The notes: a model not told the origin generated them from the letters alone. A DNA stretch of 64,000 nt from Sphingomonas sp. R-74633 (GCF_013416555.1 NZ_JACCFG010000005.1:1-64000), one strand, 5' to 3'; positions 52,593-62,628 are shown, counted from the stretch's first letter. Numbers and translations: made by a program.

Positions 52593-53513
52593 ATGAAGGA
52601 CAAACTCATCGTGTTGATCGGCGGCGGCGGGTTCGTCGGCCGCTATGTCGCCCAGGAGCTGCTCGCCAGCGGCGCGCGCGTGCGTGTCGCCCAGCGCCGC
52701 CCGCGCGATGCCTGGTTCCTGAAACCCTTGGGCGGCCTCGGCCAGACCCAGTTCGTCGCCGCCGACGTCACCCGGCCAGAGACGATCGCCGCCGCGCTGG
52801 TCGGCGCGGACGCGGTGGTCAACCTCGCCGGCGTGCTCAAGGGTAATTTCGACGGTGTGAACGCCGATGGCGCGCGCGTCGTTGCCGCTGCCGCAAAGGC
52901 CGCCGGCGTCGAATCGCTCGTCCATTTCTCCGCGCTCGGCGCCGAGCCCGATTCGGCCTCCGCCTATGGCCGCTCCAAGGCGCAGGGTGAGGCCGCTGCC
53001 CGCGGTGCCTTCCCGCGCGCGACGATCCTGCGCCCCTCCTTCGTCTTCGGGCGCGAGGACCAGTTCACCAATCGCTTCGCCGGCCTGGTCGGCGCGGGAC
53101 CGGTGGTGCCGGTGCTGCGCCCGGACGTGCGCTTCCAGCCGGTCTATGTCGTCGATGTCGCCAAGGCCGTGGTCGCGGCGCTCGCCGATCCCGAGGCGCA
53201 TGCCGGCAAGACCTATGCGCTGGGCGGTCCGGACACGCTGACCATGGCTGGCCTGTTCCAGTGGCTCGCCGGGGCGACCGGGCACAAGCCGGCCTTTGCC
53301 GAGCTGCCCGATCCGATCGGTGCGCTGATCGCGGCGCTGCCCGGCACGCCGATCACCCGCGATCAGTGGCGCATGCTCCAGGCGGACAATGTCACCGGCG
53401 CCGCGCCGGGGGTCGCCGCGCTCGGCGTCGTGCCGACGCCGCTGGCCAGCGTCGCGCCGACCTGGCTGGTGCGCTATCGCCGCCATGGCCGCTTCGGCAA
53501 GCTCGCCGCCTGA
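52593..53513 (+). CDS. NDUFA9-like complex I-associated SDR
   Basis: 306 aa from the ATG at 52593. A Rossmann N-terminus VLIGGGGFVGRYVAQELL binds NAD(P). LVHFSALGAEPDSASAYGRSK and ILRPSFVFGREDQFTNRF are typical of the atypical SDR family that includes complex I subunit NDUFA9. Function in bacteria is not settled; a role in respiratory complex stability is likely. It is 97 bp downstream of the esterase and probably separately transcribed. Confidence 0.88.
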   Translation: MKDKLIVLIGGGGFVGRYVAQELLASGARVRVAQRRPRDAWFLKPLGGLGQTQFVAADVTRPETIAAALVGADAVVNLAGVLKGNFDGVNADGARVVAAAAKAAGVESLVHFSALGAEPDSASAYGRSKAQGEAAARGAFPRATILRPSFVFGREDQFTNRFAGLVGAGPVVPVLRPDVRFQPVYVVDVAKAVVAALADPEAHAGKTYALGGPDTLTMAGLFQWLAGATGHKPAFAELPDPIGALIAALPGTPITRDQWRMLQADNVTGAAPGVAALGVVPTPLASVAPTWLVRYRRHGRFGKLAA

Positions 53514-53553
53514 ACGCCTTTCCCGCGCCGCGGCGCATCGGAGCTAGCCAAGC

Positions 53554-54360
53554 ATGAGCGAAACCCTCGTCGCGATCCTCCTCGGCATTGTCGAGGGGAT
53601 CACCGAATTCCTGCCCGTCTCGTCGACCGGCCATCTGATCCTCGCCTCCGAGCTGCTCGGCTATGACTCCGCCACCTGGGCGATGTTCAACGTCGTCATC
53701 CAGCTCGGCGCGATCCTGGCCGTGGTGGTGCTCTACTGGCGCACCTTCTGGGCTGTCGCGATGGGGCTGCTGCAAGGCAATCCGGTGTCGTGGCGCTTCC
53801 TGCGCAATCTGGTCGTCGCCTTCATCCCCGCTGCAGTGATCGGCCTGGCGCTCCACAGGCATATCGAGGCGCTGCTCGGGAAGCCGATGGTGGTCGCCTG
53901 GGCACTGGTGATCGGCGGCATCGCCATCCTCGTCATCGAGCGGCTGGTGAAGGCCGCGACGATCCACGGCATCGCCGAGATCCCGCTGGTTCGCGTGATC
54001 GGCATCGGCTTCATCCAGTGCATCTCGATGATCCCGGGCGTCAGCCGCTCGGGCGCGACGATCATGGGTGCGCTCAGCCTGGGCGTCGAGCGGCGCACCG
54101 CCGCCGAGTTCAGCTTCTTCCTCGCGATCCCGACGATGCTCGGCGCAACGGTGCTCGAACTCGCCAAGAACCATGATGCGATCACCACCGGCCGGGTTGG
54201 CTGGAGCGAGATCGGCATCGGCTTCGTCACGGCCTTCCTCGTCGCGATCGTCGTGATCAAATGGTTTGTCGGCATTGTCTCGAAGCATGGCTTTGCGCCC
54301 TTCGCCTGGTATCGAATCGTCGCAGGGGTCGGCGCGATCGCATGGCTTTCGCTGCGGTAA
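53554..54360 (+). CDS. uppP: undecaprenyl-diphosphatase
   Basis: 268 aa integral membrane protein. EGITEFLPVSSTGHL (about 14-28) and PGVSRSGATIM (about 163-173) are the two catalytic signatures of UppP/BacA. It dephosphorylates undecaprenyl pyrophosphate in the periplasm to recycle the lipid carrier for peptidoglycan and polysaccharide synthesis, and gives bacitracin tolerance when abundant. It follows the SDR gene by 40 bp. Confidence 0.96.
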   Translation: MSETLVAILLGIVEGITEFLPVSSTGHLILASELLGYDSATWAMFNVVIQLGAILAVVVLYWRTFWAVAMGLLQGNPVSWRFLRNLVVAFIPAAVIGLALHRHIEALLGKPMVVAWALVIGGIAILVIERLVKAATIHGIAEIPLVRVIGIGFIQCISMIPGVSRSGATIMGALSLGVERRTAAEFSFFLAIPTMLGATVLELAKNHDAITTGRVGWSEIGIGFVTAFLVAIVVIKWFVGIVSKHGFAPFAWYRIVAGVGAIAWLSLR

Positions 54361-54377
54361 GTCCGTATCGGCCCTAT

Positions 54378-54410
54378 AATCGCGCAATATTCTTTCAAAT
54401 TTGCGCGATT
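54378..54410. repeat. 10-bp inverted repeat between uppP and gltD
   Basis: AATCGCGCAA (54378-54387) and TTGCGCGATT (54401-54410) with a 13-nt AT-rich loop. It may be the uppP terminator (short T-run after) or an operator for gltD. Confidence 0.6.
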
Positions 54411-54482
54411 TGAGCCGAAAAAGATAATAAAGGTCAGTGTTGCTGCCTTTTATCGACTCGCTTGCGGCGGTAGCGCGACCGC

Positions 54483-55919
54483 ATGGCGGAAACGATGCTC
54501 AAATTCGTTGGAACGGCGCAGGCTTATCCGGGCAAGCGCGAAGCGGAACTGCGTGCGGAAGACTTCCGCGAGATCGCGGATCGCTATGCCGTGCCCTCGG
54601 CAGAGGAGCAGGCGAGCCGTTGCTCGCAATGCGGCGTGCCCTATTGCTCGGTGCACTGCCCGCTGCACAACCATATTCCCGATTGGCTGCGCCTCACCGC
54701 TGAAGGGCGGCTGCGCGAAGCCTATCAGCTGTCCAACAGCACCTCGACCATGCCCGAGATCTGCGGCCGCATCTGCCCGCAGGACCGGCTGTGCGAAGGC
54801 AATTGCGTCATCGAATTCTCGGGCCACGGCGCCGTCACCATCGGCTCGGTCGAGAAGTTCATCACCGACACCGCCTGGGAAGAAGGCTGGGTCGAGCCGG
54901 TTGCGGTCGGCCCGTCGCGCGGCCAGTCGGTCGGCATCATCGGCGCCGGCCCGGCCGGCCTCGCCGCCGCGGAATATCTGCGCGAATATGGCTATGACGT
55001 GCATGTCTATGACCGGCACGACCGTGCCGGCGGCCTGCTGACCTATGGCATCCCGGGCTTCAAGCTCGAGAAGCAGATCGTCATGCGCCGCATCGAGCGG
55101 CTCGAGCAGGGCGGCATCGTCTTTCACCAGGGCTTCGAGGTCGGCCGCGAGGCGAGCCTCGACGATCTGCGCAAGCGCCACGACGGCATCCTGATCGCGA
55201 CCGGCGTCTACAAGGCGCGCGGCATCCAGGCGCCGGGCGTCGGCGCCGAAGGCGTGGTCGAGGCGCTCGACTATCTCACCGCGTCGAACCGCAAGGGCTT
55301 TGGCGATGCCGTCCCGGCGTTCGACGACGGCAGCCTCGACGCGAACGGCAAGCATGTCGTGGTGATCGGCGGCGGCGACACCGCGATGGACTGCGTGCGC
55401 ACCGCCGTGCGCCAGGGCGCCACCTCGGTGAAGTGCCTCTATCGCCGCGACCGCGCCAACATGCCGGGCTCGCAGCGTGAGACTGCCAATGCCGAGGAGG
55501 AAGGCGTCGAGTTCGTCTGGCTCTCGGCCCCGGAAGCCTTTGATGGCGGCGACAGGGTCACCGGCGTGCGCGCAACGCGGATGCGCCTCGGCGCGCCCGA
55601 CGCGACCGGCCGCCGCGCCCCCGAGCTCGATCCGGGCGGCGCCTTCCAGCTCCAGGCGGATCTGGTGATCAAGGCGCTCGGCTTCGAGCCCGAAGACCTG
55701 CCGCGCCTGTTCGGCGCCGCCGAGCTTGGCGTGACCCGCTGGGGCACGCTGCGCACCGATGGCCGCACGATGATGACCAGCCTCGACGGCGTGTTCGCTG
55801 CGGGCGATATTGTCCGCGGCGCGAGTCTGGTGGTCTGGGCGATTCGCGACGGCCGCGATGTCGCGGCGCATATGCATGCCTGGATGCGCGCCCGCGCCGA
55901 TGCGGCTCGGGCTGCTTGA
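54483..55919 (+). CDS. gltD: glutamate synthase small subunit
   Basis: 478 aa. The N-terminal cysteine clusters CSQCGVPYCSVHCPLHNHIP and CGRICPQDRLCEGNC bind 4Fe-4S centres. FAD site GIIGAGPAGLAAAEYLREYG and NADPH site VVVIGGGDTAMDC follow. It oxidises NADPH and passes electrons to GltB for glutamate formation from glutamine and 2-oxoglutarate. Unusually it precedes gltB and is separated from it by three secreted-protein genes. Confidence 0.96.
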   Translation: MAETMLKFVGTAQAYPGKREAELRAEDFREIADRYAVPSAEEQASRCSQCGVPYCSVHCPLHNHIPDWLRLTAEGRLREAYQLSNSTSTMPEICGRICPQDRLCEGNCVIEFSGHGAVTIGSVEKFITDTAWEEGWVEPVAVGPSRGQSVGIIGAGPAGLAAAEYLREYGYDVHVYDRHDRAGGLLTYGIPGFKLEKQIVMRRIERLEQGGIVFHQGFEVGREASLDDLRKRHDGILIATGVYKARGIQAPGVGAEGVVEALDYLTASNRKGFGDAVPAFDDGSLDANGKHVVVIGGGDTAMDCVRTAVRQGATSVKCLYRRDRANMPGSQRETANAEEEGVEFVWLSAPEAFDGGDRVTGVRATRMRLGAPDATGRRAPELDPGGAFQLQADLVIKALGFEPEDLPRLFGAAELGVTRWGTLRTDGRTMMTSLDGVFAAGDIVRGASLVVWAIRDGRDVAAHMHAWMRARADAARAA

Positions 55920-55936
55920 GAAGGTTGCCGAAGCCG

Positions 55937-56626
55937 ATGAAGTTCCTTGCTGCCCTTATGCTGAGCGCCGCCGCGCTGGCCCCCGCAACGGCGTTCGCCG
56001 CGGCGCCGGTCGCCGCGCCGGCCGCCGATACCAATCTCGACAAGCTCGTCGCGCTGATGGCGCCGGAGGATTCGATCGGCCGGCTCGCCGGCAAGGCCTT
56101 CGATGCCGGCATGGACCAGCAGGTGGCTGCTGATCCGAAGATGAAGGCGACCTTCGATGCTAATCCGGGCCTGCGTGATCAGGTCGGCGGGCAGCTGCGC
56201 ACGCAGTTCACCGACATTCTCGTTGCGGCTTTGCCGTCGCTGCGCACCGAGATCAGCGGGATCCTCCAGCAGGAGCTGACCGCGACCGAAATCGCCGACA
56301 CGCTTACCTTCTTCGCCAGCCCGACCGGCCAGAAGCTGCGCGCCGAAGTCTATGAGACGATGGGCGGTGCCCCCGGCCAGTCGCCGCAGGAGATCCAGCA
56401 GGCGGCGATTGCCGCGGTGATGGCGAAGATGACCGCGGATGATTATCCCGCGCTGATGGCGTTCGGCGCGAGCCCGGCGGCGCAGAAGATGAGCACGATC
56501 AATCCGAAGATTCAGGCTGCCAGCCAGGCCTGGGCGACGAAGCTGGTCGAGGCCAACCGTCCGAAGATGCAGGCGCTCGCCGTCAAGCTGACCAGCGAGT
56601 ATCTCGCCAAGAAGGGCGCCAAGTGA
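55937..56626 (+). CDS. secreted DUF2059-domain protein (first of three)
   Basis: 229 aa from the ATG at 55937, 17 bp after gltD. Signal peptide to about residue 21 (ATAFA). The mature domain DILVAALPSLRTEISGILQQ ... ADTLTFFASPTGQKLRAEVY fits DUF2059. Function unknown; probably periplasmic. First of three related genes filling the gltD-gltB gap. Confidence 0.82.
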   Translation: MKFLAALMLSAAALAPATAFAAAPVAAPAADTNLDKLVALMAPEDSIGRLAGKAFDAGMDQQVAADPKMKATFDANPGLRDQVGGQLRTQFTDILVAALPSLRTEISGILQQELTATEIADTLTFFASPTGQKLRAEVYETMGGAPGQSPQEIQQAAIAAVMAKMTADDYPALMAFGASPAAQKMSTINPKIQAASQAWATKLVEANRPKMQALAVKLTSEYLAKKGAK

Positions 56627-57366
56627 TGCGCCGCGCGCTCTCCGTCGCGACGCTGCTGCTTGCCGGGATTGGCTCTGCCCATGCGCAGGGCAATGCCAGG
56701 GCGGCGCCGCCCGCCCAGGCCGTGCCCGCCGATCCCGCGCGTTCGGCAGTCGCCGAGCGCGTCGTGGCGAAGCTGGTGCCCCCGGGCATCTACAAGAAGA
56801 TCTTCGACACCGTCTTCACCGAGATGATGGACCAGATGTTCGGCCAGATCGGCCAGATGCCGATCGGCCAGATCGCGAAGCTGGGCGGACTCAGCGAGAC
56901 GCAGGCCAAGGGGTTGGGCGATACCAAGCTGGGCGAGATCATGGAGATCTATGATCCGGCCTGGCGCGAGCGCCAGAAGCGCATGATGCAGGCCTTTGCG
57001 GGCGGCATGGGGGACATCATGGTCAAGATGGAGCCGGCAATGCGCGCCGCGCTCACGCGGGCCTATATGCGCGAGTTCAGCACCGAGGAACTCGCGGATC
57101 TCGATCGCTATTTCGCCACGCCGGCTGGCGCGCATTATGCGGCCCAATCGCTGGTGATCTCCATGGGCCCCGAAATGACCAAGGCGGCAACCGACATGAT
57201 GCCCGAGATGATGTCGGCCATGCCCGTGCTGATGCAGCGCGCGGAAGAAGCCACTGCGGACCTGCCGCCGCAGCGCAAGATGGACGATCTTTCGCCCGCC
57301 GAACGCAAGAAGCTCGCCGAGTTGCTCGGCGTCGATCCCGAAAAGCTTGAAGACGACGCGACGTGA
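56626..57366 (+). CDS. secreted DUF2059-like protein (second)
   Basis: 246 aa from the ATG at 56626 (a GTG is one codon earlier). Signal peptide to about residue 20 (GSAHAQ). The AYMREFSTEELADLDRYFAT PAGAHY-type region matches the core of the first paralogue. Methionine-rich (EMMDQMFGQIGQMPIGQ). Coupled to both neighbours. Confidence 0.78.
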   Translation: MRRALSVATLLLAGIGSAHAQGNARAAPPAQAVPADPARSAVAERVVAKLVPPGIYKKIFDTVFTEMMDQMFGQIGQMPIGQIAKLGGLSETQAKGLGDTKLGEIMEIYDPAWRERQKRMMQAFAGGMGDIMVKMEPAMRAALTRAYMREFSTEELADLDRYFATPAGAHYAAQSLVISMGPEMTKAATDMMPEMMSAMPVLMQRAEEATADLPPQRKMDDLSPAERKKLAELLGVDPEKLEDDAT

Positions 57367-58034
57367 TGCGGGCGGGCTGGGTCCTTTGCGCAAGCTTGCT
57401 CCTTTGCGCGTCGGTTGCGCGAGCCCAGTCCGTCGCCGCGCCGCTCACTTCGGCCACGGCGGACGCACTTGCGCGCTTGGCGGTGCCGGACGAAACGGTC
57501 GATGCCAGGCTCGCGGCTGATCGCGCCTTTTTCGAGCAGGGCTGCGCCGACCCGCGCATGGTCGCGCTGGAGCAGCAGCGCCCCGGTATCTGCAAGGCGA
57601 TAAACACGGTTTCGCTAGAGGAATCGGGCGCCATCTATCGTGAGGCCCTGGCGCCGATGCGTGCTGACGCGGCGCTTCTGTTTGCGAACGTTTACAGCGA
57701 GGCGGATGGGCAGCAGATGATCGCACTGCTCACATCACCCGCCGGGCGGAAGATGACCGGCGCCTTCGTGCGAACGGCAGCGGTTACGCGTTCAGAGAAT
57801 GCCGCCACCGTGAGCGCAGCAGCCGGGAAGGGCGCCGAAGACAGCCTCACCGCACAGGACAAAGCGAATCTCGATCGGATGGAAAGCAGAGCGCTTCGTG
57901 CCAAGCGCCTCTCCTTGCAAGGTCCGATGATCGATCTGGCAAACAAATATGCAGAGCGGCTTCGGGCCGAGAAGAAGGCGCGTATCGGGCCACGGGTCCG
58001 CGACGTGCTGGTGAATTTCAAAGGTGACCAATGA
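57366..58034 (+). CDS. secreted DUF2059-like protein (third, divergent)
   Basis: 222 aa from the ATG at 57366. Signal peptide to about residue 20 (VARAQ). FANVYSEADGQQMIALLTSP AGRKM-type region is shared with the two upstream proteins, but the rest has diverged and carries two cysteines. The stop overlaps the gltB ATG by 4 bp, so gltB translation may depend on it. Confidence 0.75.
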   Translation: MRAGWVLCASLLLCASVARAQSVAAPLTSATADALARLAVPDETVDARLAADRAFFEQGCADPRMVALEQQRPGICKAINTVSLEESGAIYREALAPMRADAALLFANVYSEADGQQMIALLTSPAGRKMTGAFVRTAAVTRSENAATVSAAAGKGAEDSLTAQDKANLDRMESRALRAKRLSLQGPMIDLANKYAERLRAEKKARIGPRVRDVLVNFKGDQ

Positions 58035-61000
58035 GCAATGATCGCGCGCTGAACGAGCGTATCCGTCTGGCCCGTGAGGGCATGTACCGTCCCGAGTTCG
58101 AGGGAGATGCCTGCGGTGTCGGCATGGTTGCCGCCACCGACGGCCAGCCCTCGCGCCGCGTCGTCCAGTCGGCGATCGACGCGCTGAAGGCGGTGTGGCA
58201 CCGCGGCGCGGTCGATGCCGATGGCAAGACCGGCGACGGCGCCGGGCTGCATGTCGACCTGCCGGTGCGCTTCTTCGACGATGCGATCGCCGCCGGCGGC
58301 CACCGCGTCATGCCGAACCGGCTGGCGGTCGGCATGATCTTCCTGCCGCGCACCGATCTGGGCGCGCAGGAAGCCTGCCGCACGATCGTCGAGTCCGAGA
58401 TCATCGAGGCCGGCTACACCATCTATGGCTGGCGCCAGGTGCCGGTCGACGTCTCGGTCATCGGCATGAAGGCGCAGGCGACGCGCCCCGAGATCGAGCA
58501 GATCATGATCGCCGGCCCGCAGCCGGACGCGATGGATGCCGCCGAGTTCGAGAAGGAGCTCTATCTCGTCCGCAGGCGTATCGAGAAGGCCGTGATCGCC
58601 GCACAGATCAACGGCTTCTACATCTGCTCGCTGTCGACCCGCTCGATCATCTACAAGGGCCTGTTCCTCGCCGAGAGCCTGTCGGACTTCTATCCCGACC
58701 TCAAGGACGAGCGCTTCACCAGCCGCGTCGCGATCTTCCACCAGCGCTATTCGACCAACACCTTCCCGCAATGGTGGCTGGCGCAGCCCTTCCGCTGCCT
58801 GGCGCACAATGGCGAGATCAATACGATCCGCGGCAACAAGAACTGGATGCGCAGCCACGAGATCAAGATGGCGAGCATCGCGTTCGGCGAGCGCTCGGAG
58901 GACATCAAGCCCGTTATCCCGGCCGGCGCGTCGGACACCGCCGCGCTCGACGCGGTGTTCGAGGCGATCTGCCGTTCGGGCCGCGATGCGCCGACCGCCA
59001 AGCTGATGCTCGTGCCCGAGGCGTGGGACGAGGCGACGCCGGCCAACCATCTGTCGATGTACAAGTATCTCGCCTCGGTGATGGAGCCGTGGGACGGCCC
59101 TGCCGCGCTGGCGATGACCGATGGCCGCTGGGCGGTTGCCGGCGTCGACCGCAATGCGCTGCGCCCGCTGCGTTACACCCAGACTTCGGACGGCCTGCTC
59201 ATCGTCGGCTCCGAGACCGGCATGGTCCAGATCCCCGAATCGACCGTGGTCGCCAAGGGCCGGATGGGCCCGGGCCAGATGATCGCCGTCGATCTCGACC
59301 AGGGCGTGCTGCTGTGCGACCGCGAGATCAAGGACCAGATCGCCGGCGAGCATGACTATGCTGGCATGATCGGCGAGTTCATCACGGTGCAGGACCTGCC
59401 CGAGCCCGATCTCGCGCCGCTGCGCTTCGAGCGCGCCGAACTCACGCGCCGCCAGGTCGCTGCCGGCCAGACGCTCGAAGACATGGAGCTGATCCTCGCC
59501 CCGATGGTCGAGACCGCGAAGGAAGCGATCGGCTCGATGGGCGACGACACGCCGCTTGCCGTCATCTCGGACAAGCCGCGGCTGATCAGCCAGTTCTTCC
59601 GCCAGAATTTCAGCCAGGTCACCAACCCGCCGATCGATTCGCTGCGTGAGCGCCAGGTGATGACGCTCAAGACGCGCTTCGGAAACCTCGCCAACATCCT
59701 CGATGCGGATGGCGGCGGCTCGAAGGTGCTCGTGCTCGACAGCCCGGTGCTGACCAATGGCGACTGGGAGCGGCTGCGCGCCTATTTCGGCGGCCAGTGC
59801 GCCGAGATCGACTGCACCTTCCCGGTCAGCGACAATCCCGAGGACCTGCGCGAAGCGATCAAGCGCATCCGTTATGAGGCTGAGCAGGCGGTTCGCGCCG
59901 GCTGCACCGAGCTGTTCCTCACCGACGAGCATGTCTCGGCCGAGCGCGCAGCGATCGCCGGCGTGCTCGCTGCCGCGGCGGTGCACACGCATCTCGTCCG
60001 CCGCGGCCTGCGCAGCTACGCCTCGGTCAATGTCCGCAGCGCCGAGTGCCTCGACACGCATTATTATGCGGTGCTGATCGGCGTCGGCGCGACCACGGTG
60101 AACGCCTATCTCACCGAAGCCTCGATCGCCGATCGCCACGCGCGCGGCCTGTTCGGCGACGTCGCGCTCGACGAATGCCTCAAGCGTCACCGCAAGGCGA
60201 TCGACGAGGGCCTGCTCAAGATCATGTCGAAGATGGGGATCGCAGTGATCTCCTCCTATCGCGGCGGCTATAATTTCGAGGCGGTCGGCCTCAGCCGCGC
60301 GCTGGTCAACGACCTGTTCCCCGGGATGCCCGCCAAGATCTCGGGCGAAGGCTATGCCTCGCTCCACCTCTCGGCGATGATCCGCCACCAGGCGGCGTTC
60401 GATCGCGGCGTCGCGACGCTGCCGATCGGCGGCTTTTATCGCCAGCGCCACGGCGGCGAGACGCATGCCTATTCGGCGCAGCTGATGCACTTGCTGCAGA
60501 CCGCGGTGTCGACCGACAGCTACTCGTCCTACATGGCCTTTTCGCGCGGCGTGCGCGACATGCCGCCGGTCTATCTGCGCGACCTGCTCGAGTTCAATTT
60601 CCCCGACCAGGGAATCCAGATCGACCAGGTCGAGGCGATCACCGAGATCCGCAAGCGCTTCGTCACCCCCGGCATGTCGCTCGGCGCGCTGTCGCCCGAG
60701 GCGCATGAGACGCTGGCGATCGCGATGAACCGCATCGGCGCCAAGGCCGTGTCGGGCGAGGGCGGCGAAGACAAGCTGCGCTACACGCCCTATGAGAATG
60801 GCGACAATGCCAACTCGACGATCAAGCAGATCGCCTCGGGCCGTTTCGGCGTCACTGCCGAATATCTCAACGCCTGCGACGAGATCGAGATCAAGGTCGC
60901 CCAGGGTGCCAAGCCCGGCGAAGGCGGCCAGCTGCCCGGCTTCAAGGTCACCGAGTTCATCGCCAAGCTGCGCCATGCGACGCCCGGCGTGACTTTGATC

Positions 61001-62551
61001 TCGCCGCCGCCGCACCACGACATCTATTCGATCGAGGACCTGGCGCAGCTCATCTACGACCTCAAGATGATCAACCCGCGCGCCCGCGTCTGCGTGAAGC
61101 TGGTCAGCTCGGCCGGCATTGGCACCGTCGCGGCGGGCGTCGCCAAGGCGCATGCCGACGTCATCCTGATCGCCGGCCATGTCGGCGGCACCGGCGCTTC
61201 GCCGCAGACCAGCGTGAAGTACGCCGGCACGCCTTGGGAAATGGGCCTGACCGAAGTCAACCAGACGCTCACGCTCAACGGCCTGCGCGGCCGGGTGCGG
61301 CTGCGCACCGATGGCGGCCTCAAGACCGGTCGTGACATTGTCATCGCCGCGATTCTCGGTGCCGAGGAGTTCGGCATCGGCACGCTTTCGCTGGTCGCGA
61401 TGGGCTGCATCATGGTCCGCCAGTGCCATTCGAACACCTGCCCGGTCGGCGTCTGCACCCAGGACGAGAAGCTGCGCCAGAAGTTCGTCGGCACGCCCGA
61501 AAAGGTGATCAACTTGATGACCTTCATCGCCGAGGAAGTGCGTGAGATTCTCGCGCGCCTCGGCTTCAAGAATCTCGACGAAGTCATCGGCCGCACCGAG
61601 CTGCTCCGCCAGGTCAGCCGCGGCGCCGAGCATCTCGACGATCTCGATCTCAACCCGATCCTTGCCAAGGTCGATGCCGACGACGCCGAGCGCCGCTTCA
61701 GCCTGTCGACCTTCCGCAACGAAGTGCCCGACAGCCTCGATGCGCAGATGATCAAGGATGCCGCCCCGGTCTTCGCGCGCCGCGAGAAGATGCAGCTGAC
61801 CTACAACGTCCGCAACACCCACCGCGCGGTCGGCACCCGGCTCTCCTCGGAGATCACGCGGCTCTACGGCATGTCGACGCTCGCCGACGGGCATGTCCAT
61901 GTCCGCCTGCGCGGCTCAGCCGGCCAGTCGCTCGGCGCCTTCCTGTGCAAGGGCGTGACGCTCGAAGTGTTCGGCGACAGCAACGACTATGTCGGCAAGG
62001 GCCTGTCGGGCGGCACCATCGTCGTGCGCCCGCTGGTCAGTTCGCCGGTCGAAAGCTGGAAGAACACGATCATCGGCAACACCGTGCTCTACGGCGCGAC
62101 CTCGGGCCGGCTGTTCGCCGCCGGCCAGGCGGGTGAGCGCTTCGCGGTGCGCAATTCGGGCGCCGAAGTGGTGGTCGAGGGCTGCGGCGCCAATGGGTGC
62201 GAATATATGACCAACGGCACCGCCGTAGTGCTCGGCGGCGTCGGCGCGAACTTCGGCGCCGGCATGACCGGCGGTATGGCCTTTGTCTATGACGAGGACG
62301 GCAGCTTCACCGCCCAGGCCAATCCCGAAAGCATCATCTGGCAGCGGCTTTCGTCGGCGCATTGGGAAGCCAGGCTGCGCGGCCTGGTCGAGGCGCATGT
62401 CGCCGCGACGGACAGCAAATGGGCCGCCGGCCTGCTCGATGACTGGGATCGTGCGTTGGGGCATTTCTGGCAGGTCGTGCCGAAGGAAATGCTGACGCGC
62501 CTACCGATGCCGCTCAATGACGACGACGTGGAGGCGGTGGCGGCGGAGTAA
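58031..62551 (+). CDS. gltB: glutamate synthase large subunit
   Basis: 1506 aa. A short propeptide ends before Cys28 (GDACGVGM), the amidotransferase nucleophile that releases ammonia from glutamine. The central FMN domain contains GEGGEDKLRYTPYENGD and PGEGGQLPGFKV. The 3Fe-4S ligands lie in CHSNTCPVGVCTQ. The C-terminal GXGXG domain (GLSGGTIVVRPL) closes the enzyme. With GltD it makes glutamate from glutamine, 2-oxoglutarate and NADPH. Confidence 0.97.
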   Translation: MSNDRALNERIRLAREGMYRPEFEGDACGVGMVAATDGQPSRRVVQSAIDALKAVWHRGAVDADGKTGDGAGLHVDLPVRFFDDAIAAGGHRVMPNRLAVGMIFLPRTDLGAQEACRTIVESEIIEAGYTIYGWRQVPVDVSVIGMKAQATRPEIEQIMIAGPQPDAMDAAEFEKELYLVRRRIEKAVIAAQINGFYICSLSTRSIIYKGLFLAESLSDFYPDLKDERFTSRVAIFHQRYSTNTFPQWWLAQPFRCLAHNGEINTIRGNKNWMRSHEIKMASIAFGERSEDIKPVIPAGASDTAALDAVFEAICRSGRDAPTAKLMLVPEAWDEATPANHLSMYKYLASVMEPWDGPAALAMTDGRWAVAGVDRNALRPLRYTQTSDGLLIVGSETGMVQIPESTVVAKGRMGPGQMIAVDLDQGVLLCDREIKDQIAGEHDYAGMIGEFITVQDLPEPDLAPLRFERAELTRRQVAAGQTLEDMELILAPMVETAKEAIGSMGDDTPLAVISDKPRLISQFFRQNFSQVTNPPIDSLRERQVMTLKTRFGNLANILDADGGGSKVLVLDSPVLTNGDWERLRAYFGGQCAEIDCTFPVSDNPEDLREAIKRIRYEAEQAVRAGCTELFLTDEHVSAERAAIAGVLAAAAVHTHLVRRGLRSYASVNVRSAECLDTHYYAVLIGVGATTVNAYLTEASIADRHARGLFGDVALDECLKRHRKAIDEGLLKIMSKMGIAVISSYRGGYNFEAVGLSRALVNDLFPGMPAKISGEGYASLHLSAMIRHQAAFDRGVATLPIGGFYRQRHGGETHAYSAQLMHLLQTAVSTDSYSSYMAFSRGVRDMPPVYLRDLLEFNFPDQGIQIDQVEAITEIRKRFVTPGMSLGALSPEAHETLAIAMNRIGAKAVSGEGGEDKLRYTPYENGDNANSTIKQIASGRFGVTAEYLNACDEIEIKVAQGAKPGEGGQLPGFKVTEFIAKLRHATPGVTLISPPPHHDIYSIEDLAQLIYDLKMINPRARVCVKLVSSAGIGTVAAGVAKAHADVILIAGHVGGTGASPQTSVKYAGTPWEMGLTEVNQTLTLNGLRGRVRLRTDGGLKTGRDIVIAAILGAEEFGIGTLSLVAMGCIMVRQCHSNTCPVGVCTQDEKLRQKFVGTPEKVINLMTFIAEEVREILARLGFKNLDEVIGRTELLRQVSRGAEHLDDLDLNPILAKVDADDAERRFSLSTFRNEVPDSLDAQMIKDAAPVFARREKMQLTYNVRNTHRAVGTRLSSEITRLYGMSTLADGHVHVRLRGSAGQSLGAFLCKGVTLEVFGDSNDYVGKGLSGGTIVVRPLVSSPVESWKNTIIGNTVLYGATSGRLFAAGQAGERFAVRNSGAEVVVEGCGANGCEYMTNGTAVVLGGVGANFGAGMTGGMAFVYDEDGSFTAQANPESIIWQRLSSAHWEARLRGLVEAHVAATDSKWAAGLLDDWDRALGHFWQVVPKEMLTRLPMPLNDDDVEAVAAE

Positions 62552-62559
62552 ATTTCTTA

Positions 62560-62628
62560 CCCCGGCGAAGGCCGGGGCCCAGACTTGAACGTGACAACGC
62601 TTAGTCTGGGCCCCGGCCTTCGCCGGGG
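62560..62628. repeat. 26-bp perfect inverted repeat after gltB
   Basis: Arms 62560-62585 and 62603-62628 are perfectly complementary, with a 17-nt loop. The core CCCCGGCGAAGGCCGGGGC is itself nearly palindromic. This type is a familiar dispersed extragenic palindrome in sphingomonads. No U-tract; it may still end or stabilise the gltB transcript. Confidence 0.9.

Noticed and set aside
57692..61900. A 1402-codon minus-strand frame opposite gltB
   Set aside because: GltB is unmistakable on the plus strand; the antisense frame reflects codon bias.
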